64,000 nt of DNA from Hyphomonadaceae bacterium (GCA_021731815.1 JAKFWO010000031.1:1-64000); one strand, 5' to 3'; positions 27,032-37,187 are shown, numbered from the stretch's first letter. Numbers and translations: made by a program. Notes: generated from the letters alone by a model not told the origin.

Positions 27032-27864
27032 AATCCGTGATAGAGGTCCGGGCGGCGATCGCGAAAAAAGCCCCATGCCGCCCGGTGGCGATCGATGAAA
27101 TCCAGATCCACCGAAGCAAGAATTACTCCTTCTTCCGTCCGCCCGAATTCGGCGAGGATGTCGCCGCGATGATCGGCGATGAAGCTCGTGCCATAATAGG
27201 TCTGTCCATTTTCGGTGCCGACCCGGTTGGATCCGACCACGGGGATGACATTGGCGACGGCGTGGCCCTGCATCACGCGCCGCCAGGGCGCGCTGGTATC
27301 GAGGCTTGCATCATGGGGTTCGGACCCGATCGCCGTGGGATAGAGCAGCACTTCCGCTCCCTGAAGCGCCATGGCCCGGGCGGCTTCCGGGAACCATTGG
27401 TCCCAGCAGATCCCGGTACCGATGCGGCCGAACCGGGTTGCCCAGACCCGAAAGCCGGTATCGCCCGGGCGGAAATAATATTTTTCCTGATAGCCGGGCC
27501 CGTCGGGAATATGGCTTTTGCGATAGCAGCCCAGCAAGCTCCCATCCGCATCGATCATGACCAGCGAATTGTAATAAGCCGGCCCGTCGCGCTCGAAGAT
27601 CGAGACCGGCAGGACCACGCCAAGCTCGGCCGCCAGCGGCCGCAATGCAAGAACGCAAGGATGCTCGCGCCAGGCAAAGGCTTCGCCAAACCATCGCTCT
27701 TCCTGCGAGGTGCAGAAATAGGGCCCCTGAAACAATTCCGGCGGCAGTATGATTTGCGCCCCGCGCCCGGCGGCCTCGCGGATGAGCAGCGCGACCTTTG
27801 CGATATTGGCATCGCGGTCGGGACTGAAAGAGGCCTGGATCGCGGCGAAAGAGAGCATGCGCAT
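27022..27864 (-). CDS. aguB: N-carbamoylputrescine amidase (nitrilase superfamily)
   Basis: 280 residues. The nitrilase Glu-Lys-Cys set is visible: Glu in ILPPELFQGPYFC, Lys in CYRKSHIPDGPGYQEKYYF, Cys in IGTGICWDQWFPE. SHIPDGPGYQEKYYFRPGDTGF and the C-terminal DRRPDLYHGL identify AguB, which hydrolyses N-carbamoylputrescine to putrescine. ATG 27864 is used; ATG 27858 is close by. AguA (agmatine deiminase) is not in the window. The gene leads an operon with mnmC, overlapping its start. Confidence 0.93.
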   Translation of the reverse strand: MRMLSFAAIQASFSPDRDANIAKVALLIREAAGRGAQIILPPELFQGPYFCTSQEERWFGEAFAWREHPCVLALRPLAAELGVVLPVSIFERDGPAYYNSLVMIDADGSLLGCYRKSHIPDGPGYQEKYYFRPGDTGFRVWATRFGRIGTGICWDQWFPEAARAMALQGAEVLLYPTAIGSEPHDASLDTSAPWRRVMQGHAVANVIPVVGSNRVGTENGQTYYGTSFIADHRGDILAEFGRTEEGVILASVDLDFIDRHRAAWGFFRDRRPDLYHGLCM

Positions 27865-28162
27865 GGCAGAATTCCGAAACAATGGGGCTGGATCCGGGCA
27901 AGAGGTAGCAGCCGGTCGGCCCGCTTTATCAGGTTCCGTCGGTCGGAAAAGCCTCAAATCCGGCCGCGTGGAATCACAGATGAGGCGATGAAGATAAAAA
28001 ACTCTGCAAAAGCTGGATTCGTAGCTTGCAAACAGACGAAGCTTCTCGCAATAAGCATTTATGAGCATAAAAATTCTACAAATTAGAAATGTGAACCCAG
28101 ACCGCGTGCAGGCCGCTTTCGCGCGCGATATTTCTGCGCCGGACGTACCCGGACGAGGTTCG
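27865..28162. other. Divergent region between aguB and the leu leader
   Basis: About 300 bases, AT-rich from 27985 to 28100. It should contain the promoters of aguB-mnmC and of the ilvD-leu operon. I cannot identify a confident -35/-10 pair and see no gene. Confidence 0.5.
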
Positions 28163-28213
28163 ATGGTGGGCTATTTTTGTTTGTCGGCCTCGCTGCTGCT
28201 GCTTCGCCCTTAG
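28163..28213 (+). CDS. Leucine-rich leader peptide of the ilvD-leuACDB operon
   Basis: A 16-codon frame, MVGYFCLSASLLLLRP, with GAGG six bases before the ATG. Four Leu codons in a row (CTG CTG CTG CTT, 28193-28204) end three codons before the TAG stop. A terminator hairpin and a competing antiterminator arm follow immediately. This is the layout of a classical ribosome-mediated attenuator: charged tRNA-Leu supply decides whether the ribosome stalls. It is followed 118 bases later by ilvD. This short frame has no other likely role. Confidence 0.88.
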   Translation: MVGYFCLSASLLLLRP

Positions 28214-28271
28214 GGAGCGGGATGCGATGCGTCATGTTTCGCCACCCGCCCCGCTCCGGAGCGGGTTTTTT
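28214..28271 (+). promoter_or_regulatory. Leucine attenuator: antiterminator arm and terminator hairpin
   Basis: GGAGCGGG at 28214-28221, right after the leader stop codon, is identical to the 3' arm of the terminator at 28258-28265. Both can pair with CCCGCTCC at 28250-28257. Terminator: 28250-28257 with 28258-28265, then six T (28266-28271). Antiterminator: 28214-28221 with 28250-28257. A ribosome that reaches the stop codon covers the first arm and lets the terminator form; one stalled on the Leu codons leaves it free to pair and blocks termination. Confidence 0.88.
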
Positions 28272-28331
28272 ATTGCCCCTTCGGTCTTGTTTGTGAGTCG
28301 ATTTTTCTAACCCGATCCCCGGTCAGTCGCC

Positions 28332-30071
28332 ATGCAAAACCCTTCCGACGCCATTTCCGAAAAGCGCAGCCACGCCATTACCGCGGGTCCGGGGCGGGCG
28401 GCGGCGCGGGCTTATCTGCGCGCGACCGGCATGGAGGATGGGGATTTCGCGCGCCCCATGATCGCGATCGTCAATACCTGGTCGAGCGTCACGCCCTGCA
28501 ACATGCATCTGGCCGATCTCGCAGTCCATGTCCGGCGCGGGATCCGCGAGGGCGGTGGTCATCCTGTCGATTTCAACACGATCGTGGTGACGGACGGGAT
28601 TGTCATGGGTTCGGCGGGAATGAAGGCTTCGCTGATTTCGCGGGAGGTGATTGCGGATTCGATCGAACTTGCGGTCGAGGGGCATCAATTGGACGGGCTG
28701 GTTTGTATCGTGGGCTGCGACAAGACCATACCGGCTGCCGCCATGGCGCTGATGCGGCTCAATGTTCCGGGGCTGGTGCTCTATGGCGGCACGATCATGC
28801 CCGGCCTTGTCCAGAAGCAGGGCGAAGCGGAGCCGACGGAAATCTCGATCCAGGACGTGTTCGAGGCCATCGGCGGCCATGCGGCCGGTGTACTCGACGA
28901 TGAAGCGCTCGCGGCCATCGAGCGCGCCGCCTGTCCGGGAGCCGGGGCCTGTGGCGGCCAGTTCACCGCCAATACCATGGCGATGGCGCTGACTTTTCTC
29001 GGTCTGTCGCCCATGGGGGCCAATGACGTCCCCGCCATCCACCCTGACAAGGCGCAGGTCGCCCGCGATGCCGGCGTTCGGGCCGCCGAATTATGCCTTG
29101 CCGGGATCCGGCCGCGCGACATTGTCGACCGGCACTCGCTCATCAACGCCGCACGCGCCGTCTCGGCCAGCGGTGGCTCCACCAATGCGGCGCTGCATCT
29201 GCCGGCGATCGCGGCGGAAGCGGAGATTCCCTTCAGCCTCGAGGATTGCCACGCGGCATGTGCCGAGATTCCGGTCCTGTGCGACCTCAAGCCCGGCGGG
29301 CGTTTTCTGGCGAGCGATTTGTTTGCCGCCGGCGGGTCGCGCTTGCTGGCCCGTCGCCTCGCCGAAGCCGGGAAATTGCATGACCGGCCGAGTGTCAGCG
29401 GCAGGAGCCTGTTCGCCGAATGCGCGGATGCGCCCGAGACCTCCGGCCAAAAGGTGGTCCGCGCCTGGGGCGATCCCGTCTTTCCGCGGGGCTCCTTCGC
29501 GGTGCTCTATGGCGACCTTGCGCCCGAAGGCAGCGTCATCAAGCTCACGGGCCATGATCTCGACCGCTTCGAGGGGCCGGCTTGCGTGTTTGACAGCGAG
29601 GAAGAGGCTTTTGCGGCAGTCCAGGCCGGGGCGATTGCCGAAGGCAGCGTCATCGTCATCCGCCATGAGGGGCCGCGCGGCGGGCCGGGAATGCGCGAAA
29701 TGCTTCAGGTGACGGCCGCATTGAAGGGTCGGGGGATCGAGCGTGTGGCGCTGATTACCGATGGCCGCTTTTCCGGCGCATCCTATGGCTTTGTGGTGGG
29801 TCACGTTTCGCCCGAGGCCGCATTGGGGGGCGCGATTGCATTTCTGCGCGATGGCGATCCGATTTTAATCGACGTCAAGGCGCGGCGCATCGACACGACC
29901 GCCGATCTCGCTTCCCGCAATTTTGTGCGCCCATCACGCGCGCCACAAGGCGGGGTGTTCGGGAAATATGCCGCGCTGGTGTCGTCGGCCTCACTGGGGG
30001 CAATTACCCGACCGCCTGTTGCGGTGCCACATGATGCTCCAGTTGTTTTCGTTGCCACAACGGTGATCTGA
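28332..30071 (+). CDS. ilvD: Dihydroxy-acid dehydratase
   Basis: Iron-sulfur dehydratase producing the 2-keto acids of valine, isoleucine and (through ketoisovalerate) leucine. 579 residues. Cluster cysteines: [23 protein letters not shown], and [16 protein letters not shown]. The lyase motif [21 protein letters not shown], with the catalytic Ser, is near the C terminus. ATG 28332 is 60 bases after the attenuator T run. First structural gene of ilvD-leuA-leuC-leuD-leuB; its TGA is one base before the leuA ATG. Confidence 0.95.
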   Translation: MQNPSDAISEKRSHAITAGPGRAAARAYLRATGMEDGDFARPMIAIVNTWSSVTPCNMHLADLAVHVRRGIREGGGHPVDFNTIVVTDGIVMGSAGMKASLISREVIADSIELAVEGHQLDGLVCIVGCDKTIPAAAMALMRLNVPGLVLYGGTIMPGLVQKQGEAEPTEISIQDVFEAIGGHAAGVLDDEALAAIERAACPGAGACGGQFTANTMAMALTFLGLSPMGANDVPAIHPDKAQVARDAGVRAAELCLAGIRPRDIVDRHSLINAARAVSASGGSTNAALHLPAIAAEAEIPFSLEDCHAACAEIPVLCDLKPGGRFLASDLFAAGGSRLLARRLAEAGKLHDRPSVSGRSLFAECADAPETSGQKVVRAWGDPVFPRGSFAVLYGDLAPEGSVIKLTGHDLDRFEGPACVFDSEEEAFAAVQAGAIAEGSVIVIRHEGPRGGPGMREMLQVTAALKGRGIERVALITDGRFSGASYGFVVGHVSPEAALGGAIAFLRDGDPILIDVKARRIDTTADLASRNFVRPSRAPQGGVFGKYAALVSSASLGAITRPPVAVPHDAPVVFVATTVI

Positions 30072-30072
30072 G

Positions 30073-31341
30073 ATGAATCCGAACCATTCCGTCTTGCCCA
30101 TTCCCGCGGTTCCGACCATGAATTCCGGGCGCGAGCGCCTGACCATCCTCGACACCACACTCCGCGATGGCGAACAGGCACCGGGTTTTTCCATGACGGG
30201 CGAGGTGAAGCTCCGGATTGCCCGGGCATTGGCCGAATTGGGGGTGGATGTGATCGAGGCCGGATTTGCCGCGACCTCGCCCGCCGACGAGGAGGCCCTG
30301 CGGATCATTGCTCAGGAAGTCGGGGGCGGGTTCACCGGGCCGGTGATCTGCTCGCTCGCGCGGGCCAATGAGCGCGACATCCGCGCCGCCGCGCGGGCAC
30401 TGGCGGGGGCACGGCGTGCGCGCGTGCATGTCTTCATCAGCACGAGCCCTTTGCACCGGCGCGCCAAGCTCGGCATGAGTGCCGCCGAAGTGCTGAAAGC
30501 CGCAAGCGAGGCGGTCAGCTTTGCGTGCAGCCTGTTTGCGGATGTGGAATTCTCGGCCGAGGATGCGATCCGCACCGAGCCTGAATTCCTTGCCGAGGTG
30601 ATGGAGGCCGCCGCCGAAGCGGGGGCGCGCACGCTCAATCTGCCCGACACGGTTGGCTATGCGACGCCAGAGGAAATGTTCGCGATCTTTTCCGCCATGC
30701 GCGCACGGCTCATGCCGCGCTTTCCGGGGATCGTATTGTCGGCGCATTGTCATGACGATCTCGGCATGGCGGTCGCCAATTCGCTGGCCGCCGTGCGCGC
30801 CGGGGCGCGCCAGATCGAGGTATCGATCAATGGCATTGGCGAGCGCGCCGGCAATTGTGCGCTGGAGGAAGCAGTGATGGCCATCCGCACCCGGCCCGAT
30901 GTCTTTGGCGTGGAAACCGGGGTGGAGACGACGAAATTGCTCGCCACCAGCCAAATGGTCAGCGAACTCACCTCGGCCCCCGTCTCGCGCAACAAGGCTG
31001 TGGTGGGGGCCAATGCCTTTGCCCATGAAGCGGGCATTCATCAGCACGGGATGCTGGCCGATGCCCGCACCTATGAAATCATGCGTCCGGAGGATGTCGG
31101 TTTTGCGGGGTCAAGGCTGGTCCTCGGTCGCCATTCGGGGCACCATGCGATCGCCGCCCGGGCTGCGGAACTCGGGCATCAATTGGGATCCGGTGAGACA
31201 AGTGCGGTGATGACGGAGTTCAAGGCGCGGGCCGAGGCGATCGGCGAGATCGACGATGCGGAATTGCTGGCGATCATCGCGGCGGTAACCGGCCCGGCGC
31301 CGGAAGCGCCCGCCATGGCGGGGCTTGCCAATGTCGGCTGA
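30073..31341 (+). CDS. leuA: 2-isopropylmalate synthase, short form without the C-terminal regulatory domain
   Basis: Condenses ketoisovalerate with acetyl-CoA, the committed leucine step. 422 residues. The catalytic TIM barrel is clear: [16 protein letters not shown] (metal Asp, catalytic Arg), [39 protein letters not shown] (metal His pair), [19 protein letters not shown] linker subdomain follows ([29 protein letters not shown]). The protein stops soon after, about 100 residues before a typical LeuA (around 520) that carries the leucine-binding dimer domain. ATG 30073 follows the ilvD stop; ATG 30118 is possible. NifV-like homocitrate synthase is less likely given leuCDB downstream. Confidence 0.9.
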   Translation: MNPNHSVLPIPAVPTMNSGRERLTILDTTLRDGEQAPGFSMTGEVKLRIARALAELGVDVIEAGFAATSPADEEALRIIAQEVGGGFTGPVICSLARANERDIRAAARALAGARRARVHVFISTSPLHRRAKLGMSAAEVLKAASEAVSFACSLFADVEFSAEDAIRTEPEFLAEVMEAAAEAGARTLNLPDTVGYATPEEMFAIFSAMRARLMPRFPGIVLSAHCHDDLGMAVANSLAAVRAGARQIEVSINGIGERAGNCALEEAVMAIRTRPDVFGVETGVETTKLLATSQMVSELTSAPVSRNKAVVGANAFAHEAGIHQHGMLADARTYEIMRPEDVGFAGSRLVLGRHSGHHAIAARAAELGHQLGSGETSAVMTEFKARAEAIGEIDDAELLAIIAAVTGPAPEAPAMAGLANVG

Positions 31342-32782
31342 GCAAGTCTCTCCGCCCCGGACCCTGTTCGACAGGATCATGGATTCGCATCTCGTGCGCG
31401 GCGAAACGGATGATGCGCCGGCGATTCTCTATGTCGATCTCCATCTCGTGCATGAAGTGACGAGCCCGCAGGCCTTTGCCGGGCTGGCGGCGCGGGGTAT
31501 CAAAACCCGCCGCCCGGACCTCACCCTCGCCACCATCGACCATTCGACGCCGACCCTCCCGCCCGATTGCAACGGGAAGCGGCCTTTTGTCAGCCCGGCG
31601 GCGGAGGCCCAGGTGGCGACGCTTCTGCGCAATTGCGCCGAACATGGCATCGAAATGCTCGGCTGGGACAGCGCCGATCGCGGGATCGTCCATGTCATTG
31701 CGCCCGAACTCGGCCTGACGCTTCCGGGCTCGGTCATCGTGTGCGGCGACAGCCACACCGCCACCCATGGGGCGTTTGGCGCACTGGCTTTCGGGATCGG
31801 CACCTCGGAAGTCGCGATGGTACTGGCCACGCAATGCATTTTGCAGCGCAAGCCAAAGGCGATGCGCGTAACGATTACCGGGCCGCGCCCCGCCTTTGTG
31901 GCAGGCAAGGACATCGCGCTTTACGTTTTGCATGTGCTCGGTTTCAGTGGCGGCACCGGCCATGTCATCGAATATGCCGGCGAAGTGGTGCAGGCCATGA
32001 CCATGGAAGAGCGCATGACCCTGTGCAACATGTCCATTGAGGCCGGGGCAAAAGCGGGGCTCGTCGCGCCTGACGAAACCACCATCGCCTGGCTGCGGGC
32101 ATGTCCGCGGGTGCCCGAGGGTGCGGAATTCGTGGCTATGGCCGCGCAATGGCGGACGCTCAAAAGCGATCCGGATGCGGTGTTCGACCGCGAGATCAGC
32201 GTCGATATCAGCGGACTTTCGCCCATGGCGAGCTGGGGGACGACCCCCGATGCCGCCGGACCGATCGTCGAACAGATTCCCGAACCACGGGACACGAATG
32301 AAAGCCGGGGCTTTGATTATATGGGCGTCGCGGCCGGCCAGCCCAATGAAGGTCGCAAGGTGGATGTCGTGTTTATCGGGTCCTGCACCAATGGCCGGCT
32401 GTCCGATCTTGAAGCGGCGGCGGCGATCCTGCGCGGCCGGGTTGTGGCACCGGGCCTTCGCGTTATCATCGCGCCGGGATCGGAAGCGGTGAAGCGGGAG
32501 GCCGAAGCGCGCGGGCTGGACATGGTGTTTCGCGAGGCCGGCGCCGAATGGCGCGAACCGGGCTGTTCCATGTGCATTGCGATGAATGGCGATATCGCGG
32601 CGGCGGGAGAGGTGGTTGTCTCTACCTCCAACCGCAATTTTGCCGGACGTCAGGGTCCCGGCTCCCGCACCATTCTCGCGAGCCCCGCAACGGCTGCGGC
32701 GAGCGCAATCATGGGCGCACTTGCCGATCCGCGGCGTTTCGCCGGTTCCCCGGAACCCGAACAGGAAGCGTTCCGGGCCTGA
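31331..32782 (+). CDS. leuC: 3-isopropylmalate dehydratase large subunit
   Basis: Aconitase-family [4Fe-4S] subunit that isomerises 2- to 3-isopropylmalate with LeuD. 483 residues. Marks: [69 protein letters not shown] (cluster Cys), [14 protein letters not shown] (two more cluster Cys) and [17 protein letters not shown] 31331 lies inside the end of leuA, so the genes overlap by 11 bases. A TTG at 31325 is an alternative. Confidence 0.95.
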   Translation: MSAEQVSPPRTLFDRIMDSHLVRGETDDAPAILYVDLHLVHEVTSPQAFAGLAARGIKTRRPDLTLATIDHSTPTLPPDCNGKRPFVSPAAEAQVATLLRNCAEHGIEMLGWDSADRGIVHVIAPELGLTLPGSVIVCGDSHTATHGAFGALAFGIGTSEVAMVLATQCILQRKPKAMRVTITGPRPAFVAGKDIALYVLHVLGFSGGTGHVIEYAGEVVQAMTMEERMTLCNMSIEAGAKAGLVAPDETTIAWLRACPRVPEGAEFVAMAAQWRTLKSDPDAVFDREISVDISGLSPMASWGTTPDAAGPIVEQIPEPRDTNESRGFDYMGVAAGQPNEGRKVDVVFIGSCTNGRLSDLEAAAAILRGRVVAPGLRVIIAPGSEAVKREAEARGLDMVFREAGAEWREPGCSMCIAMNGDIAAAGEVVVSTSNRNFAGRQGPGSRTILASPATAAASAIMGALADPRRFAGSPEPEQEAFRA

Positions 32783-32810
32783 GCCCGTGACCAGCCAACA
32801 GGAACACCGG

Positions 32811-33404
32811 ATGCGTCAGCCTTTTGTCAGCCTCACGGCACCCCTTGTCGGCCTCGCGCAAGCGAGCGTCGATACCGATCAGATCATTCCGGCGCGGTTC
32901 CTGACGACCACCACACGGCAGGGTCTGGGCGACAAGGCCTTTTTCGACTGGCGCCATGACGCCACAGGCCAGCCGATTGCCGGGCACAGGCTCAATGGAA
33001 TCGCCGGGCAGGGGCCGTTCATCCTGGTGGCGGGCGACAATTTCGGCTGCGGTTCCTCGCGCGAACATGCGCCCTGGGCCTTGCTGGATTTCGGGTTCCG
33101 GGCGGTGCTCTCGACCCGGATCGCCGATATTTTTCGCAGCAATTCCCTCAATAACGGCCTGTTGGCGCTGGAAATCCCGGCCGATATCCATCAGCAATTA
33201 CTGCGGGCGGAGGGAACCGCGATCACTATCGACCTCGCTGCGCGCAAAATCCGGGCTCCCGGAATTTGCCCCGATTTTGGCTTCGACTTGGATCCCTTTG
33301 CGCGGCTCTGCCTGATGGAGGGGACCGATCCCATGGGCTATCTGCTCGGACACAGCGCGACGATCGCTGATTTTGAGGCCCGCCAGCGGTCGGAAATGCA
33401 ATGA
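32811..33404 (+). CDS. leuD: 3-isopropylmalate dehydratase small subunit
   Basis: 197 residues. Contains DTDQIIPARFLTTTTRQGLG, GDNFGCGSSREHAPWAL (the substrate-binding swivel-domain loop) and ADIFRSNSLNNGLLALE. It pairs with LeuC. ATG 32811 has AGGA nine bases upstream. Its stop overlaps the leuB start in an ATGA arrangement. Confidence 0.95.
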   Translation: MRQPFVSLTAPLVGLAQASVDTDQIIPARFLTTTTRQGLGDKAFFDWRHDATGQPIAGHRLNGIAGQGPFILVAGDNFGCGSSREHAPWALLDFGFRAVLSTRIADIFRSNSLNNGLLALEIPADIHQQLLRAEGTAITIDLAARKIRAPGICPDFGFDLDPFARLCLMEGTDPMGYLLGHSATIADFEARQRSEMQ

Positions 33405-34438
33405 AATCCATTGCTTTCCTTCCGGGCGACGGGGTGGGACCCGAAGTGTCGGCCAGCGCCATGGCGGTCCTGCGAAAAGTTACAGAGCGCTTTGGAATTG
33501 AATTTGCCGTTTCCAGCCATCCCATTGGCGGTGCCGCGATCGATGCGACGGGTGAGCCTTTGCCCGCGGCGACTCTCGAAGCCTGTCTCGCGGCCGATGC
33601 CGTCTTTCTCGGTGCGGTCGGTGGCCCACGCTGGGATGGGGCATTCCAGCGCCCCGAACATGGCCTGCTGGCCCTGCGCAAGGCCATGGGGGTCTATGCC
33701 AATATCCGCCCGCTGCGGATTTTTCCTGGATTAATGATGGCCTCGCCCCTGCGTCCGGAACTGGTGGCGGGAGTGGATCTCGTGATCTTCCGCGAATTAA
33801 CCGGCGGGATCTATTTCGGAGCCAAACAAGAGGAATCCGGATTCGCCCGCGACGAATGCCCCTATCACGCCGATGAGATCGCGCGCATCGCGCACCGGGC
33901 CTTTGCGGGGGCCCGAGGCCGGCGGGGCAGGGTCGCATCGGTGGACAAGGCCAATGTCATGGCAACCGGTCGCCTGTGGCGGCGTGTCGTCAGTGCCATC
34001 CATGCCGCGCATTATCCGGACATCCTGCTCGAACACATTCTGGTCGATGCCATGGCCATGCATCTCGTTCGCCGCCCGGCTGATTTCGATGTGATCCTGA
34101 CCGAAAACATGTTTGGCGATATTCTGTCGGACGAGGCCTCGGCCATTGCCGGCTCGATCGGGCTCGCGCCCTCGGCCTCGCTGGGGGATCGCGCGGGCGG
34201 GCTGTTCGAACCCGTGCATGGATCGGCCCCCGACATTGCCGGTCAGGACAAGGCCAACCCGATCGGAGCCATCCTGTCGCTGGCCATGCTGCTGGAGGAC
34301 GGACTCGGGCTGCCGGAACCCGCCGCGCGCATCGTGGACGCGGTCAGCCAGACCCTGGCCGATGGTGCGCGGACGGTGGATCTCGGCGGAAACTGGGGTT
34401 GCCGGCGCATGAGCGAGGCCATTCTCGCCCGCATCTGA
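33401..34438 (+). CDS. leuB: 3-isopropylmalate dehydrogenase
   Basis: Oxidises and decarboxylates 3-isopropylmalate to 2-ketoisocaproate with NAD. 345 residues. FLPGDGVGPEV, LLALRKAMGVYANIRPLR, LVIFRELTGGIYFG, VDKANVMATGRLWRRVV (catalytic Lys), LTENMFGDILSDEASAIAGSIG (metal Asp residues) and LFEPVHGSAPDIAGQDKANP (NAD site) are all present. Last gene of the operon. About 130 bases separate it from shc. Confidence 0.96.
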   Translation: MKSIAFLPGDGVGPEVSASAMAVLRKVTERFGIEFAVSSHPIGGAAIDATGEPLPAATLEACLAADAVFLGAVGGPRWDGAFQRPEHGLLALRKAMGVYANIRPLRIFPGLMMASPLRPELVAGVDLVIFRELTGGIYFGAKQEESGFARDECPYHADEIARIAHRAFAGARGRRGRVASVDKANVMATGRLWRRVVSAIHAAHYPDILLEHILVDAMAMHLVRRPADFDVILTENMFGDILSDEASAIAGSIGLAPSASLGDRAGGLFEPVHGSAPDIAGQDKANPIGAILSLAMLLEDGLGLPEPAARIVDAVSQTLADGARTVDLGGNWGCRRMSEAILARI

Positions 34439-34571
34439 AGCGGGTGTGATCCCACGCCTTGCGCACTGATATTTCCCCGGCCTGCGTGGCGGCGTTGTTT
34501 CCATGGGGCTCCAATGCTTATAGACGCCATTCCCGGCCAGAATCGCCGGTTCGCTGACCGGCTGAAATTGC

Positions 34572-36485
34572 ATGAAGCGTGAAGAACTTGTCCTGGACGC
34601 CCGCACCCGGCTCGAGGCCCTGCAAAGGCCGGACGGGCATTATTTGTTTGAGCTCGAGGCCGACGCGACGATTCCGGCTGAATATATCCTGCTCCGGCAT
34701 TTCCTCGATGAACGCGACCCGGCGCGCGAGAAGCGGATCATTGTCTATCTGAAGCGGATCCAGAACACAGACGGCTCCTGGCCGCTCTTCCATCGGGGGG
34801 AGGGCGATCTTTCGGCCACGATCAAGGCCTATTGGGCGCTGAAATGGGCGGGCGAACCGATCGACGCAGGCTATATGGAAAAGGCCCGCGCCTTCGTGCT
34901 GTCGAAAGGCGGAGCCGCCAGAGCCAATGTGTTTACGCGCTTTGCGCTGGCCCTGTTCGGTCAGGCCCCGTGGCGGGCAATGCCGGTCATGCCGGTCGAG
35001 ATCATGCTGCTGCCGCAATGGTTCTTCTTCCACATGTCGAAAGTGGCCTATTGGTCGCGCACGGTGATTGCACCGATGCTGGTGCTGTGCGCCCTGAAGC
35101 CCCGCGCTACCAGCCCGACCGGTCTCGATATTCGGGAATTGTTTCTCATCCCGCCGGAGGAACGCCAGATCTTCAACATCAACCCGACCGGATCGCTGGT
35201 CGGCAATCTGTTTCTCGGGCTCGACAAATTATTGCGCTTTTGCGAGCCGGCCTTTCCAAAGGGCCTGCGCAAGCACGCCATCCGGAAAGCGACCGAATTT
35301 TTTCTCGAGCGTCTGAATGGCGAGGACGGATTGGGCGCGATCTATCCGGCCATGGCCAATTCCGTGATGGCCATGCATGCGCTGGGTTTTGCGAAGGATG
35401 ACCCGAATCTGGTGATCGCAAAACGATCGATCGAGCTTCTGGTCGTCGATCGCGGCGAGGAAACCTATGTCCAGCCTTGCGTATCGCCGGTCTGGGACAG
35501 CGGGCTGGCGGCGCATGCCTTGCTGGAAGCGGGGGCTGGCCCCAATGCGGCCTCGGTGAAAAAGACGCTGGACTGGCTGAAGGACCGCCAGATCCTCGAT
35601 GTGAAGGGCGATTGGGCCGTGCGGCGCCCAGGCCTCCGGCCCGGCGGCTGGGCATTTCAATATTGGAACAATCATTATCCGGATGTGGACGACACCGCCG
35701 TCGTCGCCATGGCCATGCACCGCGCGAGTGACCCTGCCTATAACGAAGCCATCGACCGGGCCGTGGAATGGATCCTTGGCATGCAATCGGCCTCGGGCGG
35801 CTGGGGCGCGTTTGAACCGGAAAACGAGCATTTTTATCTGAATTCGATCCCCTTCGCCGATCATGGCGCTCTGCTCGATCCGCCCACGGTGGATGTAACC
35901 GCGCGCTGCGTATCGCTGCTTGCCCAGATCGATCCCGAGCGCAAGGACCCGGTAATGCAGGAATCCATCCGCAAGGCGGTGGATTACATGCGCCGCGACC
36001 AGGAGCCGGATGGCTCATGGTTCGGGCGCTGGGGGGCCAATTACATCTATGGAACGTGGTCAGTTTTATGCGCGCTCAATGTGGCCGGTGAGGACCCGAA
36101 ACAGGATTACCTTCAGCGCGCGATCGCCTGGCTCAAGCGCCAGCAGCGCGAGGATGGCGGCTGGGGCGAGGATCTTGCGACCTATCACGCCCATCGCAAG
36201 GGCGAGGCGCAGGGCTCGACTCCTTCCCAGACCGCCTGGGCGCTGATGGGCCTGATGGCGGCGGGGGAGGTCGCGGCCCCCGAAACCGCGAAAGGGATTT
36301 CCTGGCTCGAGGATGCTCCGCGCGAAGGGGCCCGCTGGAACGAGGATTTTTATACAGGTACCGGATTTCCGCGCGTTTTTTATCTCAAATATCATGGCTA
36401 TGCGGCCTATTTTCCGCTCTGGGCGGTCGCGCGCTATGAAAATCTGCGGCGGTCCAATGAGAAAAAAATCGCCTATGGCATGTGA
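34572..36485 (+). CDS. shc: Squalene-hopene cyclase
   Basis: 637 residues, class II terpene cyclase at the inner membrane that folds squalene to hopene. The general acid DxDD motif is in NHYPDVDDTAVVAMA. QW-type repeats are frequent (QNTDGSWPLF, GMQSASGGWGAF, QEPDGSWFGRWGANYIYG, QQREDGGWGED, STPSQTAWALMGL). C-terminal GTGFPRVFYLKYHGYAAYFPLWA is also conserved. ATG 34572 gives a full-length enzyme. hpnG follows nine bases later, so the pair is a hopanoid operon. The presence of an upstream leu operon appears incidental. Confidence 0.96.
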   Translation: MKREELVLDARTRLEALQRPDGHYLFELEADATIPAEYILLRHFLDERDPAREKRIIVYLKRIQNTDGSWPLFHRGEGDLSATIKAYWALKWAGEPIDAGYMEKARAFVLSKGGAARANVFTRFALALFGQAPWRAMPVMPVEIMLLPQWFFFHMSKVAYWSRTVIAPMLVLCALKPRATSPTGLDIRELFLIPPEERQIFNINPTGSLVGNLFLGLDKLLRFCEPAFPKGLRKHAIRKATEFFLERLNGEDGLGAIYPAMANSVMAMHALGFAKDDPNLVIAKRSIELLVVDRGEETYVQPCVSPVWDSGLAAHALLEAGAGPNAASVKKTLDWLKDRQILDVKGDWAVRRPGLRPGGWAFQYWNNHYPDVDDTAVVAMAMHRASDPAYNEAIDRAVEWILGMQSASGGWGAFEPENEHFYLNSIPFADHGALLDPPTVDVTARCVSLLAQIDPERKDPVMQESIRKAVDYMRRDQEPDGSWFGRWGANYIYGTWSVLCALNVAGEDPKQDYLQRAIAWLKRQQREDGGWGEDLATYHAHRKGEAQGSTPSQTAWALMGLMAAGEVAAPETAKGISWLEDAPREGARWNEDFYTGTGFPRVFYLKYHGYAAYFPLWAVARYENLRRSNEKKIAYGM

Positions 36486-36494
36486 CCAACGCGC

Positions 36495-37187
36495 ATGATC
36501 GGTATTGTCTGCGGGCTGAAATCCGAGGCCGATGCGCTCCGTCTGGCGCTGCCTGGGGCGGGCACTCATATTCGCATTGAAATTGCCGGAGCGTCTGCGG
36601 CGCGTGCGGAAGCATGTGCCATTGCGCTCTATGAAGCCGGCGCGCGGCTGGTGCTGAGCGTCGGCCTCGCAGGGGCGCTCGATTCCACGCTCGCACCCGG
36701 CATGGTGGTAACGGCCCGGGCGGTGCGCCTTGCCGACGGGACGCGGTGGCCGGCCGATTCCGGGCTGCTCGCGCTGCTCCTTCAGGGCTCAGCTAACCCC
36801 CTGCCTTTTGATGCCTCGTTCGGGGCCGATGAAGCCATTGGTCAGGTCGCAAAGAAGCGCGGGCTGTCGGCGTCTGACTCGGGCTTTACCGATTGCGGAT
36901 TTGTTGACATGGAAACCCATGGGGTGGCGCGGGCCGCAAACCTGCACGGACGTCCATGGGCGGCCTTGCGCGCGATTGCCGATGACGCGGCTACCCCGCT
37001 GCCCGACTGGACGCTCGGCAGCGTGCGCGCGGACGGAACCATCGACCTCGCCAGGCCGATCCTCGGGCTCATGCGCCGGCCGCTGGATCTGCCACTCGCC
37101 CTGAAGCTCGCAAGCGCCAACAAGGCAGCGCTCTCGGCATTGTCTGGCCCGGTGGCGGCCGCGATCAGCGAACTCGCCCGGCACTGA
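36495..37187 (+). CDS. hpnG: HpnG-like hopanoid nucleosidase/phosphorylase
   Basis: 230 residues of the MTA/SAH nucleosidase-purine phosphorylase fold. It starts MIGIVCGLKSEADAL; SVGLAGALDSTLAPGMVV and CGFVDMETHGVARAA (the latter with the substrate-ribose Glu) follow the family. Placed directly after shc, it matches HpnG, which removes adenine from adenosylhopane on the way to bacteriohopanetetrol. HpnH, which makes adenosylhopane, is not in the window. A 15-bp tandem repeat begins at the stop codon. Confidence 0.88.
   Translation: MIGIVCGLKSEADALRLALPGAGTHIRIEIAGASAARAEACAIALYEAGARLVLSVGLAGALDSTLAPGMVVTARAVRLADGTRWPADSGLLALLLQGSANPLPFDASFGADEAIGQVAKKRGLSASDSGFTDCGFVDMETHGVARAANLHGRPWAALRAIADDAATPLPDWTLGSVRADGTIDLARPILGLMRRPLDLPLALKLASANKAALSALSGPVAAAISELARH

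Noticed and set aside
30073-31341. Homocitrate synthase (nifV-like) instead of leuA
   Set aside because: The short length would fit, but the gene is in line with leuC, leuD and leuB behind a leucine leader.
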